A DNA stretch of 64,000 nucleotides from Branchiostoma floridae (taxonomy: Eukaryota; Chordata; Leptocardii; Amphioxiformes; Branchiostomatidae): positions 7,467,960 through 7,531,959 of the forward strand of contig NC_049996.1 of the NCBI RefSeq assembly GCF_000003815.2, in the 5' to 3' direction. The notes beneath the pieces were generated by a model. That model was given only the letters and a program-made list of their open reading frames with translations, searched no databases and had not been told where the DNA came from. Both the position numbers and the translations under genes were made by a program. Shown one piece after another: positions 1-11,400 of this stretch; position 1 is the stretch's first letter; each line of letters starts with the position of its first letter.

Positions 1-428
1 TGGTACTGTGCTCTTTGGAATAACCACAGGTACCCATAATCCCTGCGGAGGGGGTGGGGCTCTTCTTTTTATCTCCTGTCCTCCCCTCACCTGGGGGGCA
101 TGATGGGAGTTTCTGATAATCCAGAAAATCCTTTTGATAGTAAATCCCCTTGAAATGAAGTTCCCAAATCAAATCTGCAGGAAGTAAGTCCACAAAATGT
201 AAGATTTATGTATAGGTTTACAGAAGCAGGTGTTTGATGTAGGAATTGTTGTACATCCTACGTGGTCCTCACAGATTTGATAATAGATTGATTATGTCTT
301 TTATGTATGGTAAACTACAAATGTACAACTTAGTACAAGTCTGGTAGTGTGAATACTTAATGAATACATGTCAGGCAGTGTCAACTTTTATTGATGTGTG
401 GCTTGATCTAAACACTCCTGCCTCCTTA

Positions 429-926
429 GGGACCGTACGGCGTTTAGTGAGGGGGGAGGGCCGGTCGCCAGGGGGGGGAGGGCCAAGCAAAAAAATATTT
501 TGCCAGGGGGAGGGCCTAGCAAAATTTTTTTTACTTGGGGGGAGGGCCAAGCAAAAAAAAAATAGCTTGGTCTGCCAGCAAAATATGTCCCTTAAAATCC
601 AAGAAACGGCGTTTCAGAGGGTCAAGATTTCAAAATTTTTCTAGACCTCTGCAAGGGATCGCCCGAGGTTGGCGCTCGGGACACAGTGAAAATGTGTAAG
701 GGAGGGGACGGGGCTTATGCATGACGCCCTCGAAAACCTTCTTCACGTACAGAAATGTTATTAAACTCTAGACTAGTCTGCCAGCAAAATTTACCCCTGT
801 CTTATTGCCCTCAAAATGTAAGAAATGGCGTTTCAGAGCTCGAGGGTAAATATTTGCAAATTTCCCTGGATCCCTTTTGACGTGACCGGCCTCGCGCCTT
901 TGATGACCGACATCGTGATAATGTGT
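429..926 (+). mobile_element. Truncated copy of PIF/Harbinger-like non-autonomous element (copy 1)
   Basis: Begins with GGGACCGTACGGCGTTTAGT directly after a TTA triplet (426-428) and matches 48910-49407 at a constant offset of 48,481 with no indel that I can see. The match stops abruptly after the shared ATGTGT at 926, where the full-length copy continues for about 1 kb to an inverted terminus. This copy therefore lacks its right terminal inverted repeat and probably could not be mobilised alone. It includes three G-rich subterminal repeats (GGGGGGAGGGCC followed by AAGCAAAA). The 94-residue open frame across it is a by-product of these repeats and resembles no transposase. Confidence 0.85.
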
Positions 927-3900
927 CTTGGAAGTCAAGTTAGAATTGCTGAACTCCAACAATTTCCTCAAACATTTATATGCAAATCTTCTTTGTAAAC
1001 TGTCCTATAGTATTTCCAGGTCCGCCATCGCATCTGGTCTTTAAATGCAAACATCTTGATCCTAAAAACTCAGCATGGTCATAAGAAAACTCATATTTTT
1101 ACCAATACGAAAAGCAGAGGGCATGTTTGTTGCAAAGCTCCGCTCTCTGAGAACACTGTCTTGGCCTAAATGGTGGCATTTCAGCACGCTAACTGCCTCA
1201 ATTCAATGGAAATTGGTAAATGTCCACCCCTGAAATACCAGACTTTAACTGACCCTTACATAAAATGGTATACTTTACCCAGTGGGGTGTAGGCGTCTCC
1301 AGTGATTTACTTTAACTACTGCTGAGGGCGAAGCCTTTCTCACCCCAGAATGTCTTGAAGGTCGTTTAGGGGTCAGTACTTTTGAATGATGGAAAGCAGA
1401 CTTAATGTTTGATAGTCTGTCTGACTAGACAAGATGAGCCAAAAACCCAACAGTGGTGTTATGTTTATCTCCTGGTATTGAAGTTCTGCAAACTTTGACA
1501 CTAAAAAACTGTAACAAAAATGCCCCTGCAGTTCCAGGGGGACTGCTGGGGGGACCAAACCTATGCCACTATTCCTGACATCAAAAGCTACCAACTAAAT
1601 AGTAGACTCATCAGGACAAAGGATATAGAAATTAGTGTTGGAGTATGCAAAATAACATGCATACTAGTGCAGTAAATTCATTTATTTTCTGGGTAGAACT
1701 GGAAAGGAGTTTTTGCTGTGCTTTAAGTTTCCACAATTCTGTAGTGCAGTAGCTGTATGGTGGAATGTCCCTATTGAGGTAGCCTATTCTATCCATTGGC
1801 AGAAGGTGGTTTTCTTCATCAGCAGGGAAAAGGACAAAGATTCTAATCTGCTGCATCATCAGGAAATTTTGCCTCTCTAGAGTGCATATCCTAGTTGTAA
1901 CATAGCCAAGTTTTTCCTCTTTTACATGACAGGACACAAGTCCAGTTTGTTGTTAACAGGACTCAGCTGACCTCACACATTGAAATGGGCTCCAGGTGAG
2001 GATGTCAGAATACAGATGAACAGACAGTATAAAGATTGTACAGGAATAACAGTCTAAAAGCCATAAGATGGGCTGAATATCATCATTGTCCTTAGCCTGA
2101 TCAGTTAGCAGAGTACATAATGTATTTCTGTACAGTCATTGAGTAATACATTAACCCGACCCCCCCCCCCCCCCAAAAAAAATCATTGAAACCTGTTTCA
2201 GCCATCAAGTAAAAAAGCAGGAAATCTCACGGACAGTACTAGAAAGGATGAATGACTCTAACATGCCCTGAATGACCTCTCCAGACCCACTGGTCAGTGG
2301 CTGAAGTGGATTTCCCAGAGTCCACTAGACTTCCCGTCAGGTGGTCTTGTTGCTGGGGTAGAGGAGGCCCTGAAAAGTTGATTCTGCATCAGTCATGAGT
2401 CAACGTACATGCTTTTATTGCGTTTCCATACAGTAATTTTAGTCAAGAATGTTATATAACATTCTTGTTTAAGTGTACAGAAGTTTTATAATTGTGTGTG
2501 TCTGTATGGTTGCTTGTGACGTTGTGTGTCCATAGTTATTGGAACTCAGTAGAGTGTCTAGTGTCTGTATGCTAATAATGTCAGGAACACTGATAGGAAG
2601 TTAGAAACAAAATATTAAGAGATTGTGTTGTGACTTGTTTTTGTTTTTTTAGACTTACTGGTATTATGAACTTTGTGATGTCATTACTATATTATAATTT
2701 TGTTAATTTTATGTATTGCTATCTTGTACTTTTCACCATCACCTACCGGTATCATGAGATCTAGAAGAAAACTTTGCCAGAAAGCCCAAACCATTCCTTG
2801 ACTAAAATTGAGACTAAATAAACAAAACTTGTATCCGTAAGGTAGTGTAGGTCATCTAAGTATATATACCCTAAATACCAGTTTGTGCTTTGCAATGACC
2901 TACAAGACACAGAAGGTATCACAGACACAGTGAAACATCTGGAACATCTTCATAACGATGATACCACTGCTAACTTGCAAGCAATGTACATAAATGGATT
3001 TACTTCTGCTGTGTTTTTCAGGTAAAAAATTCAGTCACAGCTCTGGCGAATTTTGAATTTGGAAACGTTAAACAGTTACGACAAAAGACAATTAAAAACA
3101 ATTATGGCCAGAGACGTCAACTGAGTGACAGAGGCAGTGTAAAAGCTAGACTGTTGAAAAGAGAAATATGTGTGGTTACCCAGACCACCTGACCCATCCT
3201 GACCCTTGTCCATTGCTATTTGGGGCAGGGGATGGTCACTTGTCTGGAACAACTTTCATCCAGAAGTGTGGTCTGGATAGGGCCGAGGTTCTTGTGCATG
3301 TAGATGTTGACTGTGTTTCCTTAGCTGTAAGTTACTAAGTATGCATCCAAAGTATGCTCTGCTCCACTAGAACAGAAACAACTGAGTTGCATAAGGAGTT
3401 GTTTTGGTTCAGGAGTTGTGGATGGACAAGATGCCATCGAAAAGCAGTTAGAACTTGAAGTTGGAAATTTTGTACTTGGAAGCTTGACCACTTGTACAAA
3501 ACAGTGTACATTATAACAGAAGGAAAATAGAAGGTGTATTTAAAAAGTGTCTGAAGGGCACAACTTTCAAGCCAAAACAAGAAGCGAAAACCTCTAACTG
3601 CATAAAACATTGTGTCTGCAAGATCCTGCCTAGAAATTCGAATGGCCATCATCCCCAAATTCTAGTAGACATGATAAAATAACAGTAACAGTTGAAGATC
3701 TGCTGGTTTTATGACCTTGGCCACAGAGTTCAAGACAGTTCCAAGGTCGTGCCCCAGGGTGTCTGTAATGGGAATTCCAACATGGTGGAACATTGACAGT
3801 GGCAAGAAGGTCAACTGGTCCATCCCTGCTTGATAGACAACCTGGGCGTGACCACAGGGAGTCAGTCTACTGTCACTTGGACAGGAACTTGGCCATCTCT

Positions 3901-4628
3901 GAATGTAGGGCATCTCTCATGCAATGTCTTCCTTCTCCCCCCCCCCTCAGAACATTAGGTACATATACATATGTACCTTACTGAAGACAGTGTTTGTATG
4001 TTTGTTTGTCCTTGTGTGTGTTGCAGACTTTTCCACTGTCATTTGAATATTTCAGAGTGGCAGACTTTGAGACAGAAATGGTGTAACTGGAGACCAGAAG
4101 TAAGGGAAGGCTGGTTTGGCCTTGGTCCAATGTTGGGGCTGCAGCCTAAGTCTCACAGGAAGGCTGGAAAAGGCACAGACAGAATTAACAAGATCAGCAT
4201 AAGAAAAACATAAAACATCTCTGAATACTTGTTGATGTAGACCAGTAAAATTTAAAAGCTGAGGACAGACCATGTGTTCCTCTCCTTTCTGCATTCCTCG
4301 TTCAATTTCCTTATACCTGGGTCAAGGAGAAGATCATGTCAACAATGGAGGCAGCCCTTCTGTTCCTTGTTAGAGACAGTTCAGCATAAGAAAAACAAGC
4401 CAAGCTACACCTACATGTCCCATAAACTAGAACATAGATGGTATAGACTGTCCAAGAACATTGCTCAAGAGAAACTTAGCGTATAAAACGGTGTAGTTTG
4501 AACCCATGCGAGAGTGTAAGTTGCCCTACTTTGGACTAGTTGGGTTAACTGTAAATCAACCTGTAGAAAGAAAATTTGTTTCTCTTCCTTAGAAAGGTAC
4601 ATGTATATTGTTGGTACAGTTCAAGCAA
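927..4628. other. Non-coding stretch, no exon recognised
   Basis: I see no exon that joins in frame to the collagen exons downstream and no recognisable protein. It holds a C15A8 homopolymer junction near 2160-2182 and a segment around 1680-1770 that resembles 41640-41760 (shared text ACAATTCTGTAGTGCAGTAG), so part is dispersed repeat. It may be intron or 5' flank of the collagen gene; missed short exons cannot be excluded. Confidence 0.4.
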
Positions 4629-4797
4629 CTTCATTGCACGGCCCATTTGCCAGTGAATTTCATGCAATTATCCGGCTGTTGCAATGATGCAGTTATCCAG
4701 CTGTACCGCACAAGTTTGGGATTTGGAGATTCTGTGCAGTTAACAGAAGTGTGCATTAACCCACTGTGCAATTAACTGGCTTCTACTGTATTACAAT
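4629..4797 (+). repeat. Short dispersed repeat, Tigger/pogo-like end (copy 1)
   Basis: The right end reads TTAACAGAAGTGTGC and then AATTAACTGGCTTCTACTGTA. It is matched in reverse complement by 12780-12905 inside a collagen intron. The ACAGTAGAAGCCAGTTAATT terminus and TTATCCAGCT-like interior are reminiscent of pogo/Tigger miniature elements; the family is an inference. Confidence 0.45.
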
Positions 4798-5517
4798 TAA
4801 GGCTTTTTACAAGTGGCACAGAAAAGAAGATATGAGGATGTCCTTAACCTATGCAACAATAGTTACTTATTTTCACCGGAGTCAAGGAAAGAAATACGTA
4901 TAGAGTCCCTTCCAAATGCACAACATTGGGGCCTGCTATGGATAGAACTCAGAACCTCTAGATTCTGACTAAGTCAACAGCCCTAACCACAAGTTCCTGC
5001 CTTTCTAAATGGGTCTATTTTCTACCCCTAAGTGTAAGTGACCTTGTGGTAAAACTTCAAAATCTTCTGTAATGTCGCAGTAATAGGTTACTCAGCAAGA
5101 AACCATCAACACTCCTATTGCAGAAATTGCTTGGTTTGTAGAGGTTAGACCTCCGGTTAGATAAACAGGTTTTGTAGGTTCTCCTTTGGCACTGGGTCAA
5201 GTTTCTAGTTCCCAATACTTGCACTGCTGTTATCACTGTCAAAAAGAACCAGAGTTGGACCTATTCCTGTATTTTTGCTTGTGAAGCTTTTAGTTTTAAT
5301 GCCCGACTGTGCCTAACTTGGGCTGTGTAAAGTTTCAGCTCGCAAGACCATAAAATCTTTTATGTTCCAATTGCAGAAACTTAGTACTGTTAGCTTAATG
5401 GTATGCTAGCAGTATCTTGCATACAATGTACATCCTCTCCGCTTTTGAAGCAAATAATGCCCAAACAATGTGTTGCTTTCTACTGTTACCGATTTACAAG
5501 CTACAAATCGGAATATA

Positions 5518-5925
5518 TTATACACCTTTCTCACGCGGCGGCCATGATAGATCGAAGAAGAGGTCAATGAGGCAAACAGACAAAACTTATTTCTAAAATC
5601 AGGTCCCATTTAGTTTTCCCCCAAACCACACAAATTTTCATCATATAAGATAGAATAATAAATACTACAAGAAGTGTTATGCACCGAAAGATGTAGCAAT
5701 TTATAGTAGTGTAGACTGACCCCATAGTCCCTTAAGAGATGCAAAATAACAACATAATAATGCAAATTTTTAACGAATTTGCAGCCATTCACTTATTGGT
5801 CGATTTCCTGATTGGCAGGCTACCATTGGTCGAACTGCTAATTATGATGGACAGCCTTTTGTTTGCCACATTGAACTCGTTTTCGATCTATCATGGCCGC
5901 CGCGTGAGAAAGTTGTATAGTCAGG
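5518..5925. mobile_element. Foldback (MITE-like) element of about 0.4 kb
   Basis: CTTTCTCACGCGGCGGCCAT continuing to GATAGATCGAA near 5528-5558 recurs in reverse complement near 5882-5913. The arms continue inward with weaker matching (AATGAGGCAAACA against AATGTGGCAAACA). No reading frame inside resembles a transposase. The terminus carries the sequence GCCGCCATGATAG. Exact ends and target duplication are not resolved. Confidence 0.6.
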
Positions 5926-6781
5926 GTCTCATGATGATTGCATATGAATTATGATAGTCTTGCATATGTCACACAAGCTTCAGCTGTCTTTGATCCTTAT
6001 CACTGATTGGTTCTACCACAGTCTACTAGAAAATCATACGAAAACAGAACAATGACCTAATATAATGACAAATTTGACCCTGCTGTAAGAATCCAGCAAA
6101 GCCCAGTCTTTGCCCAAGTTAATGACGTTTAATCCTCTACCTTACCTACTACCATTGACTACATACACACCATCCTTCAAATCCAAGTGGTTTCCCATCT
6201 GTTTCTATTGAGCTCGCTTTAGACATCTGGGTGGCAAAGCTTTTGACTTCTCCTTTATGTGATTGAACCTGTCTCGTTACTGCTTGCCCCTGTAAACCTT
6301 TCCATCATCGCCCACTTTTGGTCTTAAAGTAGACCAGTGTCTTCAAACACTGGAGGATTTCTTAACCATACCAACATCTGAAGAACTCGTTTCACATGTA
6401 CATTATTGAACAATCTTAACTAGATTGGTATTATGTCCTTGTTCAGCTTTGTTTGTGTCCTTAAAAATTTACCTATTTCTTATAGTTGTACTCATCATAC
6501 GTAGGCCAAATTTAAACATTAAAGCAATTGAATTTTATGGATGTGCATGCAAAGATCTTTGCCTGATTTAAAAAAAAAGGAAATTTTGCAATAAAAATAA
6601 CATATGTCATGCCATGAGTACATATTACGTAAAAGTGAAATGTTTTGAAAATTTAGCCATCCCCCATCTTGTCCATTTTTTTCAGTCTCATTACATTGTA
6701 GATATGGAGTCTGCAGTTTATTGTCACTACATCTATATTATAGCTACACGTCTGATGTGATGTGATATTTGCAGCAAAGTT
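5926..6781. other. Non-coding stretch before the first recognised collagen exon
   Basis: AT-rich with no recognisable exon. Most likely the intron that precedes the exon at 6892, because that exon opens with a splice acceptor in mid-protein rather than a start codon. Confidence 0.45.
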
Positions 6782-6888
6782 GTTGTGTCTAACTGAGACT
6801 TTGTTGTTATGTCTAACTGAAACTTTGTTGTTATGTCTAACTGAGACTTTGTTGTTGTGTGTAACTGAGACTTTGTTGTTGTTGTGTC
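6782..6888 (+). repeat. 24-bp tandem repeat, about four copies, abutting a splice acceptor
   Basis: The unit TTGTTGTTATGTCTAACTGA plus GACT repeats at exact 24-bp spacing. CTAAC or GTAAC cores lie at 6789, 6813, 6837 and 6861. Each unit supplies a branch-point-like CTAAC and a T-rich tract, and the last branch adenosine (6864) is 27 nt before the AG at 6890-6891. An open frame runs through the repeat as an 8-residue peptide repeat, but it is joined to the exon in the wrong frame and is not coding. Confidence 0.8.
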
Positions 6889-6891
6889 CAG

Positions 6892-8490
6892 GGTACTGTG
6901 TCAGGCAGTGGAGATGGAGGGGAGGAGGGGACCATCATCACCATCCCTGGTACTGTCATCCCTGGCAGACCAAATACTCCTCTTGCCACTCAAGAAACAC
7001 CCGTAAGTAGTCTTCATACTAACAGGAAAGTTCAGGACTGTTGGATGTACTGTATGGATCAGGAAATCTGTTTCTATCATGAACGGTGATGAGGGGGGAT
7101 ATGGACTCAGTCATGTTTAGGAATGTATTCTTCACACTGCAGCAGCGACACCTAGCTGCAGTACAAAGATGAACCAGTCAGTATTGCCCTTAGAATGTTG
7201 ACAGATTGTCACAAAAACATTGACAAGGTATAAACTCATTGGTGGTGTAGAAAGAACCTTGTCGTCCAGTGATCTACTAACCAAATGAAACTATTCGTAG
7301 ATAGTTGAATGTTGATATTAATGATAGCTGAGATGCATTTCAGCACAATGAATTAAACTTGCTGACTTTTCAACTGTAATTTTGACAATGATCCTTTTAC
7401 TGTAGAGGAGTGAAAAATTTGTGAATTTTCCTTTGTTATTGTGTGAAATACATCTAGTAGGCTTCATGCCAAATATTCATTCTCATATTTCCAGTTGATA
7501 TTTGTCCCTATTCTTCTGTGTTTGTTCTTTGTCATTATTTATGATTGACATCTTTTATCACCCTCCACAACACCATATTTAGCTTGGATGAAGAATCTAT
7601 ATCCATCCATAAAGACTGGGTGTTATTCTTAGTATTTTACAATGTTTATTTGGCTTAGTGGTCATATACTATACAGTGTCGCCATCAGAACAAAGTTGTT
7701 CTAAATGTCCAGGCCTAAGTTACTTTATGTTTACAGCAGAAAGAAAAATGATCTCTTTGAGCTTCTTATATTCACTATACTATAACTTTAAAGAATGTGT
7801 AATTGATATGTAAATGATGTTGAAATAAGGTATAAATATACCACTTTCATTTGGTTACTGATCATGAAGATTGCATCATATTGCACATGCCCACTTCAAA
7901 CTGTGATCTAGCTAATTGTAAAAAAAGATTCACATTGTTTTCTTTATTTGCCCTTTGTTTAGGTTGATGGCCCAGATGTGAACGAACCGTACCCAGACAC
8001 CAGCAACATGGAGCGCCACGATGGCGACACGACCGGTTGGCCGGAGCTGCCCGAGGGTGGTGCGAACACGGGACTGGCCGGGCTGCCTGGTTTACCCGGT
8101 GTGCCGGGACCAAAGGGAGACACCGGTCCTCAGGGTCCGCCTGGGCCAAGGGGAGAGAAGGGAGAACCGGGAGATACCACTTTGGTCGAGGGGCCGATAG
8201 GTGAGGGACTGACTTGGTTTCATGTAGCAAAGATCCAACTCTCAATGTCTTGAGAGAATATTCTAAAATTGACAGACTCCGAGCAGGATGTCAACTACCA
8301 CTAGAATCTTTGTCCTTAGAGACTTCATTGCAATTCCTACTGGTAAAAAGAGTCAATGTGCCATCCCTAACCTGCATATCATAATATCTCCCTGTATGCA
8401 GGTATACCAGGTGATCCTGGCCTTCCAGGTTTACCTGGACCTAAGGGTGACACCGGACCTGTGGGCCCACCTGGTGAGAGGGGATTGCAG
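6892..8490 (+). CDS. Collagen exons 1-3: acidic non-collagenous segment into first Gly-X-Y block
   Basis: Exon 1 encodes an acidic Gly/Thr/Pro-rich stretch with [17 protein letters not shown], of the type that links the N-terminal domain to the collagenous part in multiplexins; its SG dipeptides next to acidic residues are possible glycosaminoglycan sites. Exon 2 moves from [20 protein letters not shown] into [20 protein letters not shown]. The exon 2/3 junction splits a Gly codon (phase 1); the other junctions are phase 0. Exon 1 starts at an acceptor without Met, so upstream exons must exist. Confidence 0.88.
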
Positions 8491-11400
8491 GTGAGATTCA
8501 GACACTGTGTACCTTATTACTATCACAAGTCTTGTGAATTGCAGCAGCCTTTAGTATCAGCTTTTGTGTACAAGAGTAGGGTTATCAAAATAAGCTAATT
8601 CATTGTTTAAACTGAGCATGCGCAACAAGATATAAAGTTGTGGGTAATAATTCAAATTAAAGGCAGTTAGAATCTGGTGTGTTTTGCATATTTTTCTACG
8701 GTTTTCACCTTTGACATGTCTAATATACATTTCTTGCTAGCTGTGTATGGGCGGTTTAAACAGGCTTATGATCTATCCAAAACCCATCGTCTCTTTAGAC
8801 GGACGGAGGCCAATGATGATGATCTGTATTGTATCTTTGTGTACTGATTGCTGGTATACCGGTACATCATAATGGTCCAGTAACATACCAGCTTGAACAG
8901 GAATGGAGTTATGTTTTTCTGAATGGTTGAAAATGATGTTTCAAATTGTTTGTTTGTTGTGTCAGGGTGAGAGAGGAGAAGCAGGACTGAAGGGTGACCC
9001 AGGAGTGGGGCTAACCGGCCCGCCCGGGCCACCAGGACCCCCAGGAGTTGTCACTGTTGGAGATACTGTAAGTTTCCTACTATAGCCAACGTCATTAGAA
9101 ACCTCCATCCTAAGGCAAAATGTCTAGGTACATTTTATAATGCTTCTAGAAAGAGGCTTTTCTAAACAAAGTGATGGTCAAATACATGTAGATACTGTAA
9201 CCAGACTTGTTGTAGTGGAGAACAAAACACTGCTTATTACCATAGATTTGCATATCATATGATTCAACTGACATCAGCAATTAAAACAAAGAGTTAAACA
9301 TGCTTTAGTTGAGGGAAATTAATTTTAACTGATATATTGTTTTCAGTCAAGTAGCAGTACAGTATAATAAAACATGACTTTTATATACCCTTGCTAAGTT
9401 CTAAAATTAAACTATGCATAAATGCATATATATGCTGCATATTTTTAATTTTTACATTTTTTTAGCTTGGTCTGGGATTAAGCTTTTTATTTTTTCTGTC
9501 ACATTTTCATGATTTTTTATTTTCATTTTCACATCCCATTTCCACCCTGCAACATTTTTTTGTGCATGATCATTGTGCTGTCTATACCCCCCTCCCACTG
9601 CACCCCCTCCCACCTTGCACCCCCCTCCCCACCTCACACCACCCACCATATATGCACAGGATCAGGTGATCTCTGGAACCCCAGGGTCTAAGGTGAGCAA
9701 CAGAAAGCAGAACATCACACAACACAGAAACATGCCTAACATTTCACTGATACAAGGCTTCGAACCTCCTTTCCATATTTCTTTTTTAAACTACTGTCAC
9801 AGAGTTTTTTTGATGGCCAAATCTACATGAACAAGGTGTTTCACATCCCTTGTTGTGTTTTTGATCAAATCGCTCATTTTTTTTAATGCATCAACTATAT
9901 AAATGTGTAATTCCTTACTTTGACAACCAACATGAACAGAATTGAGAAATAATTCAGTAAAGGATAAAATGACAATAATGTGTCACTGGTATTAAAATGC
10001 ATCAAGGCTGTGCCTTTAAAAATCTGTACATCACAAGAGGTTAAACACTATTGCTAACTGACTAATGATGTGCAATACCTATACAAACAAACTAATCTGA
10101 CTGATCAATATTTAGAAAATGAGTCCTCTGATAACCAGGAACCTTAAGTTAATAATTGTAACTTTAAATGTCTCTAACAGTTATGTGCTTTCTGTGGGTT
10201 GTTTGCATCTATATCTACCTGATTGTGAATTTCAAATCATATTCCTGCTTTGAAACTTGCTCTATTACCACTAAGTGATTCTCTTTCGATTTCACCTTTT
10301 GTGATGATCATTGTGGTGCAGTACTGCCTCCTAGAGAATATTGCATGAACTGCATGTGCGTTTGTTTTACAGGGAGAGGCTGGAGCACCTGGCCTGCCGG
10401 TAATTACAGCATCTTGTTTCGAACTTTGTTTTTAATTGCAATAGATCTAGGTTTGGGGAGATGATAAATTCTGTTGATGACGGCTGTATAAATTCCTATG
10501 GCATATTTTATAGTTAAAATATAATCTTGTGTGAGACATTGTGTTTTGCATGCTAAAATGTACAAAAGACGTAATGGAAATTTTTTTCAACATGAAACAT
10601 GAATTGTAAATGACTTACATTGGTATTTGTATGACAGCTTTTGTATTGATACTTACTTACTTTGTATTGACAATGTGTTATTTTGGTTTGGCTCGCTCTA
10701 TAACCATATTCTGCTTGTGGATGCTTGCACTGCATGTAGGGTCTACCTGGGCCTGCTGGCATCACAGGAGCAAAGGTATGCATGCACATGATACTGGTGT
10801 CTGGAATTTACAGACATACAACTACAGAAATATGTTGTTAAGTACTAGACTAAAATTGCCCATTTTAAAACATTCAGACTGCCTGTGTCATCAGATGCCC
10901 TATATGGGAACTTAACACCCTTGTCTAGCCAGGCCCAACAATTGCTGATTGGCATATATACATGTACGTGATGCATGTATGAGGGTCCCATATTTTTAAT
11001 GGCTTGAGGTATTATATTGAAGGCCCTTTAGTTGTAAACATTTCTTGTCCAGGCCATGATTTAAATGCATATTTTGTATATGTCTCAGGCACCGTCAACC
11101 TTGTCTTATTACCCACAGTGCACAGTTCAAACCATGAACTAGCATATTCAATAGCTATTGTTAGCATAGTTGTGTCTGTGCCCTACTGTCATGGACACAT
11201 TATGCAAGGGTTTTTTCATACATGACAAATAAACAAATAGACTGTACATGTATTTTCATTAGTCTAGCACCAGAATTACATTTACACGTAGATAAAGAGT
11301 AGACATACTCTTGTTCACAGTTTGTGTAAAAGAGTAAAATGTAGTATTGATGTTGTCTTTCAGTGATTTACGTACATTTTGCTGTGTGTTTGATTAGGGC

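Noticed and set aside
360-644. 94-residue frame, repeated at 48883-49125
   Set aside because: Falls in the G-rich ends of the non-autonomous element; low complexity and no transposase motif.
1-6890. Search for the thrombospondin-N/laminin-G-like exons of the collagen gene
   Set aside because: No exon with suitable phase and motif could be supported; these probably lie upstream of the window.
6762-7010. Open frame with an 8-residue LLLCLTET-like repeat running into the collagen exon
   Set aside because: It is the translation of the 24-bp intronic repeat and enters the exon in the wrong frame; the collagen frame starts after AG at 6891.
7862-8245. 127-residue minus-strand frame
   Set aside because: Antisense shadow of Gly/Pro-rich collagen exon 2; such exons leave the opposite strand free of stops.
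9452-9649. Gly/Trp-rich minus-strand frame
   Set aside because: Complement of the C-rich polypyrimidine tract before collagen exon 5.
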